Below are positions 1 to 13,200 of a stretch of 64,000 bases of DNA, in pieces; position 1 is the stretch's first letter; every line of letters begins with the position of its first letter. Source of the DNA: Marsupella aquatica (lineage: Eukaryota; Marchantiophyta); contig OZ316891.1 in NCBI GenBank assembly GCA_973895155.1, positions 27,714,001-27,778,000 of the forward strand. The letters run 5' to 3'. Made by a program: the position numbers and the translations under genes. The notes beneath the pieces were generated by a model. It was not told the DNA's origin, did no database searches, and saw only the letters and a program-made list of their open reading frames with translations.

Positions 1-52
1 CGAAGAGATGTCATGCACAATATATATCATATTTTGATGTACAATTACCAGA
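1..52. mobile_element. Truncated end of a small inverted-repeat element
   Basis: The window opens with atcatattttgatgtacaat followed by taccag, the right-hand end of the element seen whole at 60637-60787. The rest lies outside the window. Confidence 0.5.
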
Positions 53-2660
53 CCTTTGCATGGAGAACCTTGAGTCCCCTTCAAGAACCCAGATGAACGG
101 TCCCACCCTAAATATTCCTGGGAGTGGGGCTGTTTGGTGTGCACCCTTGGGGAGTGCTCAAAGTGCTCATGGCTCACAAAAAACATTTCCAGGGGCAGAG
201 AAACAAGGCTCAGAAAAAAAAAAAAACCGTTTAAGACGGTATTTCTGCATGGCGAACAAAATTTAAGTCCAAGAGGAACAATACGGCCGGAATTCCGCCA
301 GGTGGACGGATGAGAAACGCAGGTAGCCATCTCACTGAAATACCGGGTGACCGTAGTGGTAGGTGACCGGGGCAGCAAGTCTCTGCCCTTCGACATTTCG
401 TTGGCTTCTCTGAATCTCTTCTATTTCTGGGGCAGAGAGTCAAAACAATCAATCAATCATACTTGCCTGCCCGCCGTTGCAATGTCGTACGGAGGACAGT
501 TATGAGATCCATGCCAGGTGGTACATTGAAGTCATCCACGTGTATGCTCCGAGTTCTACTGCAATTGCGTCGTTGACACCTGTCGATCAGGTGTTTTTTG
601 AAACATGGGCAAAAAACTGTGCACCCTGCCCATGGGGATAATTTGTAACTAATTTCTTTTAGATTAATTTGTGGTCGTTAGATCTCTCTAGATTAAATAT
701 AATCGTCAGATACTGACTAATGGGGTTTGTGGAACTGGCTCATCCGATACATTTTCATTGAGGTAAAATTTGGCAGATTGTCTCCACTAACACAAATGCC
801 CCAACAAGGAATGGCAGTTTCCCCATATAAGCCTCAAGTCTCCATGACCCCAACTTTACAAGATATTGGGGGCGCTAGTGACTTTATTTCACCAAAGCAA
901 AGGAGAGTGCCACTTCATGTGTTAAAAAATACATCCCACCCCCAAAAAGAAATTATTAAAGACGTGGCCGGATGTTGTACTTGTTTTGCCACCAAAGCAA
1001 ACTGGAGAGCCACTTTTTGTTTTAAGTGGGACTTTACCTGAATTAAAGGACACCAAACAATTGAGCAATCCCTTCCTTTTGTTTTTTGGAACTCATAAAA
1101 AGGGCTCATATCAAGTGACCAATCCAATTTGGCTTTACAAGAAGTTGAGAGGTCACTTCTACTGGACTTTGCCCAATTCAACATAGACGGGAGCAGTCAC
1201 CCAAAATGTTTATGTGGATATTGTATTTTTGGCCAAAGTTTAGACCCCAGCTAAAGATGGTTTTTGAAAGTCTCAGTCTCTTCTCATTCTGTCAAAGAGT
1301 AATAGCATAGTGTTATCCCAGTTTTGTCCAGGGCCTGAGCAAGAATAATAATTATTTTTCATTTTGAAAATTCACCCGAGGCCAGAATATTATCCGGGTT
1401 TCCAGGCCGCGTGCAAGATAAAGTTGTCTTTGAAAACCAGCATGGACCACATTTCCCAAAGTTTGAGGTTCATCTTGGTATTCATAAATTCAATTTTAAA
1501 TTTTTTTGAGGATATGCTAGAGTAATATGCTAGCAATGTGTCCAATATGGTGGTCCATCTCTACTTCAGTTTCATTTATTCTCTTGTTTTTCATATTTTA
1601 TTTAATAAACAGTATATACACTGAAAAGACAGTGTCTACACCAGGAGGCTTAGAATATTCTTAAAATTTACATGAGAAATCTATCTTGAGGATTCACAAT
1701 GACCCCAAAAATTTAAGATAGACTCCAGACCCAAAATCTTACAAGAAAATGGGGGACTTTGACGTTTGTTGCCACAGCAACAGAAAGGCCACTTCTTTAA
1801 GATTGATACTTGACCAAAATTCTATTTAAATGAGGGTCCAATAAATGCAAATCCCTCAAATGAAGCAGCCAAACTTTGGAAATGTTGATGGACCCCCAAA
1901 ATGCAGAGTGTTTCTTGATGGACCCATGAGTGATCTAGACCATTGATAGATCTCAACTCAATGTCCCCAAAAGCTCATGGGGTCTATCAAGTAATACATT
2001 TCAATTTAGGGGTCCATCATTCCAAGTATATCTCTCAATGTTAGACCACCTCCTGTGATCTAAAGTTGTACGCAAATAAGCACTTAACATCAGCATTTAA
2101 ATGTGGGCCCACCTGTTTGCCGTGTGGGGTTGGGAGAACATCAATATTATTTTAAGGTTTCACAAATGGCCCTCAAGTTCTTGTAAAGTCAACTGCAGTC
2201 TTTTCCACTTGATACATAGTCCTCGTGAAAAGAAGACATGTTGTAAAGCCACCCTAAAAGTGCATTAACAGGGATTTTAAGCAACTCTTGTGTTTACTAA
2301 GGGGACTCAAGTAGTGGTTTACAGGGACTAATTGCATGGAAAAAATTCATAGCAAATATATGAATGGAGAGGTTTCCGCTCAAGCCAGTTGGCGCCTTGA
2401 GATTTCCCTTCATGTATACTGTAAATTTCAGTCAAAGAGTACTGTTCATACTTACTCCCTAGAGTGAAGCCATAGGGACAAATGATGCAGCACTCAAACT
2501 TTGAAGCTTATACAAAAGCTCAAGATGAAACTCTTTTTGGGAGAATAAAATCTCTTTGACTATAAATCCATATCATTTTAGTCAAAGTGCACAGATTATA
2601 GATCATGCACAGATTATAGATCATGCGTAAAGCTTAGAAATTGTCGACAAATGGACCATT
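53..2660. other. Gene-free AT-rich region
   Basis: No frame looks coding; the longest are about 100 codons and low in information. Short phrases such as ggtccatca and tctatcaagtaata recur around 1.8-2.05 kb. A perfect 17-19 bp direct repeat (cagattatagatcatgc) lies at 2590-2626. Confidence 0.5.
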
Positions 2661-2664
2661 CAGA

Positions 2665-3130
2665 CACAACGTGCGCATAAGAAACATCCAACAAACAAAT
2701 AGTCTACACAAGAGATACATGATTCACCTCTCTAGATGTTACATGGCCGGGACGTACAAGAATGTTTGATTGCACTGTAGGCCCGTTAGTCACTCGGTTA
2801 GTCATACCAAGTCTCTGTAATACTCGCTCACACTCTCTCTTAGTCACCTGTATAATAATGAGTATAAGTTCCACTCAAAAGCTAACTTCTGTTTGTGCGT
2901 ATACTAAGTAACATATCTAACCTTGATTAAGTACTTGACTACGATGAGACATATGCTTAGTAGACCCCCTTCTGGAAAAAGTTTGCTTAATCAACCTACT
3001 TGATACTTTTCTCCTATCTGGACCGTTGATGGACCTTTCGATCTCAGATCTGGACCGTTGATAGACCTCAGGGGGTCGATCAAGTAACAAGTTTTATTTT
3101 GGGGGTCGATCAAGCAAAATACCTCGACTA
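2665..3130. mobile_element. Retroelement-like relic, copy A
   Basis: Contains gagatacatgattcacctc, ttacatggccgggac, attgcactgtagg and, further on, catatgcttagtagaccccc. The same order of motifs recurs at about 30.66-31.0 kb and 31.65-32.07 kb. No coding region remains. The core (tacgtggttcacc ... acatccacggg in the other copies) resembles strings I associate with plant LTR retrotransposons, but the class cannot be proven here. Confidence 0.45.
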
Positions 3131-3973
3131 GATTGGTATCTATAGTTACATAGTAACTACAGGCGAACTGAATGTAAATGACTAACATGAATATTATCTG
3201 AGTAAAGGTTTGGGAGAGAGATTTAATCTAAGCTTATCAGTTCCAAAAGATGACATTAGAAAACAAGGGCATGAAACAAACATGGAGAATGAACTGAAGA
3301 ATTGTTTTTTACACATGGACCACATGGAAAACAAGCCAAAAAGTTATTGGATAAAACATCTTGTGGGAATCCAAGATTCAAAAGGTTGTCCCGAAAAGGA
3401 AATCCAGTGAATGCACTTAGGGATTGAAGCAACTCTTCCTTCACCAGGGGGGCTCATGAGCCACTTCTCAGCTGCCCAGGTTAGGTTCAGAAAGGGTGCA
3501 GTCGGGAAATGAACCTCTTTCTGACCAGGACCATAATTCCATAAATGACATTTCCCTGCCATGGAAGGTAACATTGGCTGGGGCCATTGCTGCTAGACTG
3601 GTTTTGAAGAGTTTTGAGAAACAGGGCTTCTAAATTTAGTTCCTTAGTTTGCATAATGTGTCCCGAGACACATGGCCATATGGTCAACATTGTTGTCCCA
3701 TAAAATTGTATTTCTCAATAATTGAGTCCCTTAGTCCAATGGACTGTTGAATTGTTGCCTAGTGGGTACTAGAGAGTTTGTGATTGACATCTAACCAGCT
3801 GTTCTGACCAAAGTAAAGTATGTAATTCTTGCATCTGTCATCACCTTCCACAAAGCAAGTGTGTGCAAACTCAATTTTGCTCACCAGTCCGACTTCTCTG
3901 ACTGTGCTCTGCCCGGAGTAGCCAGGAATTCCAGCAGCAGCTCTTGAAGAAGGAACTACCAAATTTGAGTTGT

Positions 3974-4057
3974 CAAGAGGACTAACTGAGAAGCATGTAG
4001 GGGTTGAGCAGCATGCAAGAGGACTAACTGAGCAGCATGTAGGGTTTGAGCAGCATG
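3974..4057. repeat. 42 bp tandem duplication
   Basis: Two copies of caagaggactaactgag, agcatgtaggg and ttgagcagcatgc, starting at 3974 and 4016. Confidence 0.85.
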
Positions 4058-6304
4058 CGTCAAAACAAGGTCATCAGGGACCATACCAGGACTTTGGCTC
4101 TGGCAGGGTTTCCTACCCCTCCCCCAAAGAAAGAAGAAGAAGAAGAAAATAGAGATACTTGCATGCAGCCAGAATAGAGATACTTGCATGCCGCGAGTGT
4201 AGCAAAACATAGCAAATTTCACATGTGTGGTTGAGGAACACTTGGATTTGTGGACATGGCATCTTCTTGGCTTGGTGTATGCTTTAGGATACCAAGTGCA
4301 ATCTTGACCTTTTTAAATTTTATAAGCGAATATTCTTTGTTAATTTGAATTTTGAATCGTCTATCTTACTCTAGAAAAGGTACAAGTGGGAAATAGTATT
4401 CTATCTTTCTTATATAGACCTTAATTAACTTCTTACTCTTTATTAGAATTTGGCCAAACAAATATGGAAATATTGATTTCGGATAGCTTGAGGTTCCTAC
4501 AGTGTTTTGTAGTTGACCCGGGGGTATCTTGATAACAAAACTAAAATATTGGGGTGTTTTCAGTATAACTCCTCAAAAAGGTACCAAATATGGAGATGCT
4601 CTAAGAGCAGAGTTCACAACAGCCACTTAATCTTATTATTCAATGGTGGCCAAGAGCATCTCCAACTTCTTTGCAGCCTGGGCATCTCGAGTGTTGACCT
4701 TGAAATGTAACGCTCAATGTCATTTATTAGCTTTTGCTGCAAAGGGAGATTTTGTTCATTCTATATAGTGTAAAAAAGCTGAAATGCTTTCAACAAAATG
4801 TGGTCATCACCAAAAAGTAGAATTTGTACATGGCACCCTAGAATATATATCACATTGCCAACAAAGAAAATGCACCAAAACGGGAAACAGGATCACAAAG
4901 GCAGAAGACCCAATAAAGGGGAGTTGACTATTTAATGTACAACAACGCCCTGTTTTTCTAGCGATTGTGAGCTGTCATGCCCTGGGATAACAAAGGGTAA
5001 CATACACTTGAGTTCCTCAAACTGGTCAAAATTACTAATCTGGCCCCCAAATTATTTTGATAATAATCAGGTTTCCCTCCATTTTGTCCATAGGTGGGCT
5101 TAACTTGACTCGAGTAACCCTAGACAGCACGCAATTGGTTCATGGACACAGGAAGTTTCACAATTTGCCCAAGAGACCCCCTCCAACCTTACATTTACCC
5201 TCAACCCGGTTTCTACTATCCAACACTCACCATAAAGCAGGTGTTGACTATTGTCTACAAGCAAAAACTGTGACATTTTGGCCCCCCTTGCTTCCCCCAT
5301 TTCTACAGTCAGAGTGGGTTAGCTTGGACAACTACGAGTCTCGACGTGTCCACAGACCAGTTACATGGCATCTTGGGTTAGCCTAGTTTGGGTCAGTCAA
5401 TCCATATGCAGAATGGAGAGCAACCTGATAATTGAATTAGTTCTGGAGACAGGCTAGTAATTTCAACCAGTTTAAGGAGCCAAAAGTTGGTTTGAGCTAT
5501 GCAGCCACCTCTTGCTTGCAGGCCACCAAAATTGGAACTACAACAAAATAAAACCTTCACATTATTGAAGTTGTAATAACAAAAGGTGCCTGTGAAAAAG
5601 ATGAAATAATTTAAACATAGAGCAGAGGGGGAAGTATCTTACTGTACTGGAATAAGGGTACGAGAGTTACTTTGGTTCACTCTCAATTTCATGGGATTTA
5701 TCAACAACTCCCCTACTCCACGTGAGTACCTTCAATGATAAAATCCACTCCAAATATATATAGGACATGGGGAACAAAGATCTCATTGAGGTTGCCACTA
5801 AACTGATGAGAATAGTTTTACAATATCCCATGCTTACGATCAGGCAATTGACTGCAACTAAGGTACCATGAAGAAATGGTCAAAGGTGTGCATCTGGAAA
5901 TCTGAAATCCACTTAAACCACCACCGTCCATGAAGTTGTATGAGGACAAAATAGTCCTATTTCCCCTACTTTCTTTTACTCTGTTAAGAACATTATTGAC
6001 TAATTAGGATGACTTGGACCGACCACAGTGGCAGTTTAAACCCTCTTGCTTTGAATGAGGTCCTCTCTTTTAAGTACTTTAAATAATTAGCGGGCTCAGA
6101 AGTGAGCTTGGAAGCCTGAAGGGTTTAGGTTAATTAAACATCTGCCCCAGTGGATGCCATCTGGCACAGGTCCTGAATAATGGGCATTTTACAGAGTGGT
6201 CCAGTTTTGGTTGGCTTTGCACCAGAGCGATCACTAAAACTTTCCAGGCATCTGGAAAAGTAAAAATGCAGACTGGAAATTTTGGCTCATTGTTTTTTTT
6301 TGTT

Positions 6305-6323
6305 GGGGGGGGGGGGGGGGGGG
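6305..6323. repeat. Homopolymer of 19 G
   Basis: An uninterrupted G run followed at once by CGCGCG. Run length may be affected by sequencing error. Confidence 0.9.
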
Positions 6324-6361
6324 CGCGCGTGGGTACCCTGACTTGCCAAAATGCATCAAGC

Positions 6362-6363
<2 letters not shown>

Positions 6364-6399
<36 letters not shown>
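6364..6399. repeat. (AC)18 microsatellite
   Basis: A perfect alternating AC tract, 40 bp after the poly-G run. Confidence 0.95.
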
Positions 6400-6400
<1 letters not shown>

Positions 6401-7399
6401 ACATGGTTGTATATGAACTCTCTCAAACTTTCCCTCCGTGCTACCTGCATTGGATACTCTGCCACCGACACCGTCCTAGACTTTGAACCAATGCAAACTT
6501 AGATATTCTTCAACTGGGAGGGAAGGATGGTGCAGGCCTGTAATCAGCCCCATGAATTTCACATAGGACAGCCAGAGGCCACAAAATCCCTGTGAATGTT
6601 CTAAGTTTTTCTGGTGGATCTGTTTCGAGGAAAAGGTACCCAATTATGTTCTCAAAGTTCATAATGCTAGTCTTCTCCCCCAATTTATCCAATTGTTGGG
6701 CATCTTTTTGTTAGTCCTCTCTTTGGAGACATTTTTCTCTCATGTTTTGTTTTTCATCACTGGCACATCACTTGTCCCAGTAGCTGACTTAGTTATGACA
6801 CTAGATGCAGACAATTAGCTCAAACTTAGTTAAGACACTTGATGTGTGGACCATTTTCTCATCAGTCTATTGGAGTGGTAGAGATTTGTTTGTTTTTTTC
6901 CTTTTCCCTCTTTCTAGGTTTTAGAGGTTTGCATTTGCCCTCTTCTTTTGAGTTTGGTGTTTGCTTTGGACCTCTTTTGCTTTTACTGCATTGTACATTT
7001 ATTTGGCCCCTTTCTTGTAAATTATGACCACTTGTAATTTTTCCAGTAAACTTTGAAAGTCTTCTTCCGCTGCAAAGACTCTCGCCAAGAGGGCCAAGCA
7101 CTTGCCAAACAAAAAGCATACTATCTTTTCAACTTCTGATGGTGAAATTCAGAACAGGCAAGGCAAAATCAATAACACATTCTTCAATGTTGTAACCTCT
7201 TGTTGAAAATTATAAAAGGCTTAGCCACAATTTCTAATGATTTGTCTTCTGGTGAAGTAAAATGTACTCAACAAACGAGAAACATCGTTGGAATGCAGTG
7301 TTTTTAAGGACAACTGTACCACATGCATGCTGCACAAGGCACCAACATTATTGAATGCATGTAGCGCAAGACAGATTCTGGTAAACTTTAAACTGTCCT

Positions 7400-7580
7400 C
7401 GAATACATCAATTTCATAAGACTGTTCTGAAATGATGTTGGTACTCAAACCATTTTCTATAATACTTTGTAATCGAATGCATCAATTTTAGAGAACTGTT
7501 CTGAAATGATTGAGATACTCATGCATTTTATAGAAGTTATCATCGAATGCATCAGTTTTAGACGACAGTCCTAAAACGAG
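7400..7580. repeat. Three units of about 60-70 bp
   Basis: Each unit carries cgaat(a/g)catca(a/g)tttta, then ga-gactgttctgaaatga, then a gatactcat/ttggtactcaa segment. Confidence 0.75.
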
Positions 7581-7879
7581 ATGTTAATTTTTAGCAATTA
7601 TCTTTATTAATAAAGTCGAAGTTTTTACATACTAGTCATAATTGTGGGTCATTTCTTACTCGTCTTACTCTTCCCAAAACATTCGTAGTCAGAAATTCTG
7701 GACGTATTTCAGTGGACCCGAAATGCTTACAATCAAGGCAAAGAAAGTTTGCATTATTTTGGGTCGTTTCTATATACAGCTCTCGTTTTCTTCACAATGA
7801 GGAATCATTTTTATCTCTTATGCCCTTCTTACTCTCAGTAGCTGTGCGTGACGAAAGGTCCACCAGTGGCGACACAGTG

Positions 7880-8290
7880 CCCTCAAATGCCTGACCCAGG
7901 TCAAACGTTTCAATCCAGCAAAACAATCACAGAATCCTACAGTTAAGATTCCGAACCATTCAAGACATAAGGAATCAATGCAAGTGTAGAAATAGGTGAG
8001 ATAATGTGAAACACTCACTAACTACCCTCAAATGTGCCCCCAAGTCGAAAGTTTCAATCCAAACAGATCAATCCCTGAATCCTACAGTTCAGATTCCGAA
8101 TCATTCTAGACTTAAGAATCAATGTACGTGTCCGAATATATGAGACAATGTGAGACACTCAATAAATTGCCCTCAAATGTCTGACCCACGTCAACCATCA
8201 CTGAATTCTAGAGTTCGTATTCTGAACCATGCGAGACTTTAATGAACTACCGTATGCGAGTGTAGACGTAGCTAATACGATGTCAGCACA
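7880..8290. repeat. 145 bp tandem repeat, three units
   Basis: Units start ccctcaaatg at 7880, 8025 and 8170 (exact 145 bp spacing). Shared parts are gtttcaatcca, gaatcctacagtt, attccgaa and atgtgagacactca. The third unit is the most diverged and has lost an internal piece. Confidence 0.85.
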
Positions 8291-8320
8291 AACAAGAAAA
8301 CCATCCTTGCATCCTTGCCT

Positions 8321-8428
8321 GCCGGTAATCGCACATCAAAATATGGTAATATAAAGTGTGCTGTCTTACCGGCACATCAAAATATGGCAATATAAAGTAT
8401 ATGGTAATATAAAGTGTGCCGTCATTGA
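8321..8428. mobile_element. Nested ends of the small inverted-repeat element
   Basis: Starts ggtaatcgcacatcaaaata and continues tggtaatataaagtgtgc. A second, shortened copy follows at 8369-8419. The same terminal sequence occurs at 60637 and, in the other orientation, at 1-52. Confidence 0.55.
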
Positions 8429-8429
8429 T

Positions 8430-10265
8430 TTAAGATTTATCCTGGCATGGAGTGATGTCGAAAACCATGGGACAGAGAGATGCCTAGTCCCACCAACTCT
8501 GGACCAACAATGACCGGACAAGAACCACGACTCCGAGACTAATAATGGGGCATCCGTCCATGAACATAAAGCAGGCCCTCCAAAACTTGGAAGTCCACGA
8601 ATGACTACGATAGCTGACATACTCTATTGAAGCCTTCCCAACTGAGCACCTTCTATCACTACTCATTGCTGCAACAGAGCTAAGTATAGGCCGATTCCAA
8701 GTCCATGAAACGAGCTTATTGGATTGTTCGTTGTCCACACGGTCACCATCCGTCAGACGATTGTGAATGCATGGAAGATACAGACTACAGTTCCAACCAA
8801 TCCCCAGCCTGTAGTCTCTTTGAAATCCACAAATGCTCAAGAGATTCAAGCTGCAAAGCCATTCTTGATAATCCGAATGTATTTCAATCAGGTCCGCATT
8901 GACCGTCTTTTATTTCAGGGTACAAGGTAACGGGGATTAGAGTGCATTTTGTTAAAAAAACACCCTATTTTCTTGAATTACTACTATAATTGAGCTGCTG
9001 AAATCTCCTGAGGTGGAAACTACAAGGATTTTTATTTACCTTATCTGAAACCTTTAATCCTGCCACAATTGGTATACCTTGTTGTATAGCATCTTGTACC
9101 ACGTTATGCTGTTGAAAACGCACACAGTTCCATAACTCTTGATCAGAATTCAATGATCCTGACTAGGGGTGTACCAGACAATCACCTCAACGAGTGGATT
9201 CCACACCAGCTAAACATATGACACAGGCCACCTTACAGTAATAGCATCTGCACAGGATGCAGTGATGCGGCCACATCCAGGAAGGGACGAATAGCCTGTA
9301 AAATACCCCCATGGAATAATGCCTAGCCCAGCTTTTTACGTTTTGATTATGTCAATCTTTGATAGATGGGGAAAGGGATCTAGCACCATCCTACAAACTA
9401 CAACCGACGAAAGTACCGAGTGTGACATCACGATGCAAGTAATGAGGCTGTAGATTTCAGCCCACACGAACTAGTGTGACGAAATCCTACAGAACATGTG
9501 GAACCTGAAAGTTCCTATCAAACAGAGCGAATACTTCAAAAACCCTTCCTTCGCTTGATAAAACATGGCAAACACAAGTAGGGGCTGGGCGGAAACTTGA
9601 AGACTATAGGCAAAAACACAAAACTCACAATACCAATTTTGTTCTCGTTCAGTGACACCTAATGCAGAACATATGTTCTACATCTTATATTTCTCAAATT
9701 TAAACATGATTTCTGTAGATAAAGCTTGCCCTGAGTTATTCACCCTCCATCCTGTGACGCAGACAGGGGAAGGAGTGGTCCTCTTGACAGCATTTGTAAG
9801 TTTGGGCATAAGTAGCTTACCCCACAAGTCAACTCCATCTCAATCATCATAGGGCCATTGATTGATGGAAGGACAATGACTACACCTTAAAGTGGAAGAA
9901 GCTTTTCAAACCCAGTCCAATAGAAAAATCTGCGAACAATAACAAGCTGAAGAAGTCAGGCTGAATTCATTATGAAAAAAAATGACCCAAACTTCCGAAC
10001 TTGAGCTACGTGTTTCATTTTTACTTGAAAACACCATAATCAAGAAAAAGTCCGTGCGATACCTTGATGTACTTACAGTGAAGATTGCCATTTAGTCACA
10101 AGAAAAATGTCCATGATGCTGCATTGGAAGCCCTTCCGCCAGCCCTTTCTCTTTGGTGGGCGGTGTCTAACCTTTCAAATATCTAAGGGAGTGGAAGCCG
10201 CCTCCCTACAGGGGACTTTAGAGTTAAAAATTGAATTCCCGCCATTGGTTTATGGTAAACAAATG
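8430..10265. other. Region downstream of KA120 without a recognised gene
   Basis: The part nearest 10265 should hold the KA120 3' untranslated region. Frames around 8.5-8.9 kb run on both strands for 60-120 codons, but I recognise no family and no domain in them. Confidence 0.45.
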
Positions 10266-13200
10266 CTACGTTTGCAAGAGCTTCTGCAATTCGCCAAGAA
10301 GAATTGGATGGAGGCGGGACATTGCAGCGTTAAAAGCAGCATCCCCATGTAGCGCTGCACACGTTTGTAACTTTTCTTTTAACAGTGGGGCCAATGCTAA
10401 ATTATTGATGGGATCAGCGCCAAGGACCTGCGAAAGATTCATCAGCTTCACGTCAACCCAGATTATGTTCATGACGTTGTCTACCAACACGCAAGGTAAA
10501 AGATGTACACCTTGCTGCAACACATTCAACGATCTCCAATAGTAGGTTTATTGATATTGTACCTTGTTAATATAAATTTGATCGGCTGGCGTAGAGGTCT
10601 TGAATACAACATCATTATAAGAGCATTGCATGCAGGCTTTGAAGGGTGAACTAATCATGAATAGGACCAGAGAGACTACTAAACGAACCTGTCTCTTTCT
10701 TGATTCTTCACTCTCAACAGATCCCACGGACTCACCATCTCCCTGATTCGCATTGGAAGCCCAATAACTGTGGTTGTAATCAGCCCACCCAATTACAAGT
10801 CAGCGATAAAATCTTCAAACACCTCAACCAGAGAAAAGTCATCCACATCAAAATCATCCCGAAGTACCTTGAGGGAACTTCATTTTTCTCCTCTTCAGTC
10901 TCATGAAGGACGCTTGTGCATACACTGCAGTCGATCACACGTTTAAAGTAGCATTAACATCAGAAATAACGAACTGCTGAACCCACTACCACGCTCCTGC
11001 TAGCCAAAATAACGAGAGGAACACAAAATCTATCAACAGAACATTTTTGCAATATGAATTGAGCACCTATACTGTGCATCTCCTGCTTAGTTTCCTATCT
11101 ATCATGATAGATCCCATTTCCAACAGACTACCACTTCCTCCTTAACTTTGTGAGTCATTAGATATTATAGCAGATTGCGGACAGGCAAGAATCCAAACCT
11201 GAGAATTTGCTCGAGCCTATCTAAAATTTGTGACTCCCGCAGAGTGAGCAGAATGCAGAGAGCTAATGCGCACACCTTCCGTTTGCCTAAAGTTGTTAAA
11301 GAATCAATCTGCAAAAGGCCACCGCAAGCACATAAGCTGTATGATTTTGACGAATTCACCCCAGAGAAATGCGGAAACATGAGCACTAAAAACGAAACCA
11401 TCTAAACATTTGGCCCTACTACAAAACGAGAAAGATAAGTTACGACAGGCCCCTGCGACTACAGGGATGACAAGATCTTTACGAAGTGGTGGCAGTCACT
11501 ATTACCTTATCAAGCCATGCATCAAAGAACAAAAAAACAGCACTTTGATCTGTTGCAGTCACCCCCGACTGATGAAGAGCAGCTGCCAGGGACGGTTTCG
11601 TGGTGAACTGAGCAAAGAACGGACTGTTTTGGACAAGAATCCTTCCCAAAATTGCTCCTGAGGATGCTCTCACTATATCTGATTCGTTTCGACCATTGAC
11701 CACAAGAACCACAAGCTTCTGAATACATGAACAAGATAACAGAATCAGTGGCAAGGAAACAAGTCGTAATGCCGTGAATATCGTTTTGAAAGCTCTAAAT
11801 TGAAACTTGGATAGTTAGACTACACCGTAAATCCTCTTTTATCCTCTGTTATCAATTGCGGGTAGAAGTATTATATCCCTGGAAGCTATTAAGCTGCTTG
11901 ACTTGACAAGAAAAATAGGTCCCCGATAGCATTTGAATGGATAGTTCTCATTTGATTACCTGCAAAACTGGCTCAAGAAGGGAAGGTGCATCCGCAGGGA
12001 AACACTGGACCAACGAACACGGAAGAGAAACAATTGTTAGCACTCTGCTAGACATAGCACTTTTAAGTAAAAGAAGCTATTTAAAAGTCACCAATAATCT
12101 TACACAACTTTTGCAACAATCAGCGCTTCTGAAGCTGTGATTTGCACCTGGATGAGGGTATCAACAACAGGCAGAGCGCACATCATTCCTTTCTCATTGA
12201 CATTCCCAACAACACTATCCAAGATTTTCACCACGTCACCAGCATGGTGACGAAGAAACTCTGCACCTCCGAGGAGGATGTAGCTCTCAATGATATTCAT
12301 TCCAACCTGCAGTTCCATCATCAACGCTAGGAAGTTACTAAACCTGCTGTTTATTTGAACAGCTTGTCTACCTCGTCAACCTTGAAACACGTGTGTACAA
12401 GGTGGAATCACACATCTCAACCTTCGAGAACCGATACTCACACAACCAACCACTAGTGTTTATTCAGTGAAAAAAAAAAGGACTACAATATTCTATAGAG
12501 GAACACTACGAAGTGCAAATCACCTGGAGATGATCAAAACTCTTTTCCATGACTGCCACAAGATGAGGAAATAAGGCCAATAATTGGGGTAGCATCGCCG
12601 GTGCGTGTCTGAGAGTGGTCTGCCACAACTGCCATCACCGACGCAGTGCACAGTATAAGTTCAGATTAGATCTTGCTAGGAAGCCCATTCGAAATTGTTC
12701 GTCCACAGCAAAGTTCTCCTTCATCCGGGAGAGAATTTGGTCATGCAGGTGACAATCTTTTCATCACCTCAACAAAGAAAAAGTAAATCCAAAAACACAC
12801 TGATTCAGAATAGCCAAAAACTTAACCTAAAGAACCACTCAGTCAAAAGCAAATACCAGCATTCCGTCCTCCAACATGTTGAGTTCATCTGGTTGATTAA
12901 CATCAGTACTGTATTGTAATATAGGAAAGAGTAGTTCGTAGCAGATCGGGGATTGTGGCCCTAGAGCCATCAAGAGCCGTTGCAATGCCAAAATCACTTG
13001 AATTCGTAACAAACTTTGCCCCTCTGAAGCCTGCCATACCTGCAATGATGGAAGACATGGCACTCAGGGAAACCTTGCTGCTGCCAATGCCTCACAGCGC
13101 CTACAACCTCTCTCCAAAATGCTTAAGAGAGGAGGTTAAGAGGATAGAGCAGCTAGATTTAATCCGTAGACAGGACAGATCAAGTTGAGGCCAACTAAGC

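Larger units (their letters stand above)
3131..7390. other. Gene-free region with simple repeats
   Basis: No recognisable coding frame. Contents include a 42 bp direct duplication (3974-4057), a 24 bp duplication around aatagagatacttgcatgc (4149-4192), a GAA run (4129-4148) and the G/CA microsatellites at 6305-6399. Short frames have no family resemblance. Confidence 0.45.

Noticed and set aside
6130-6502. Frames with Val-Cys or His-Thr runs
   Set aside because: They are translations of the (AC)n microsatellite and poly-G tract.
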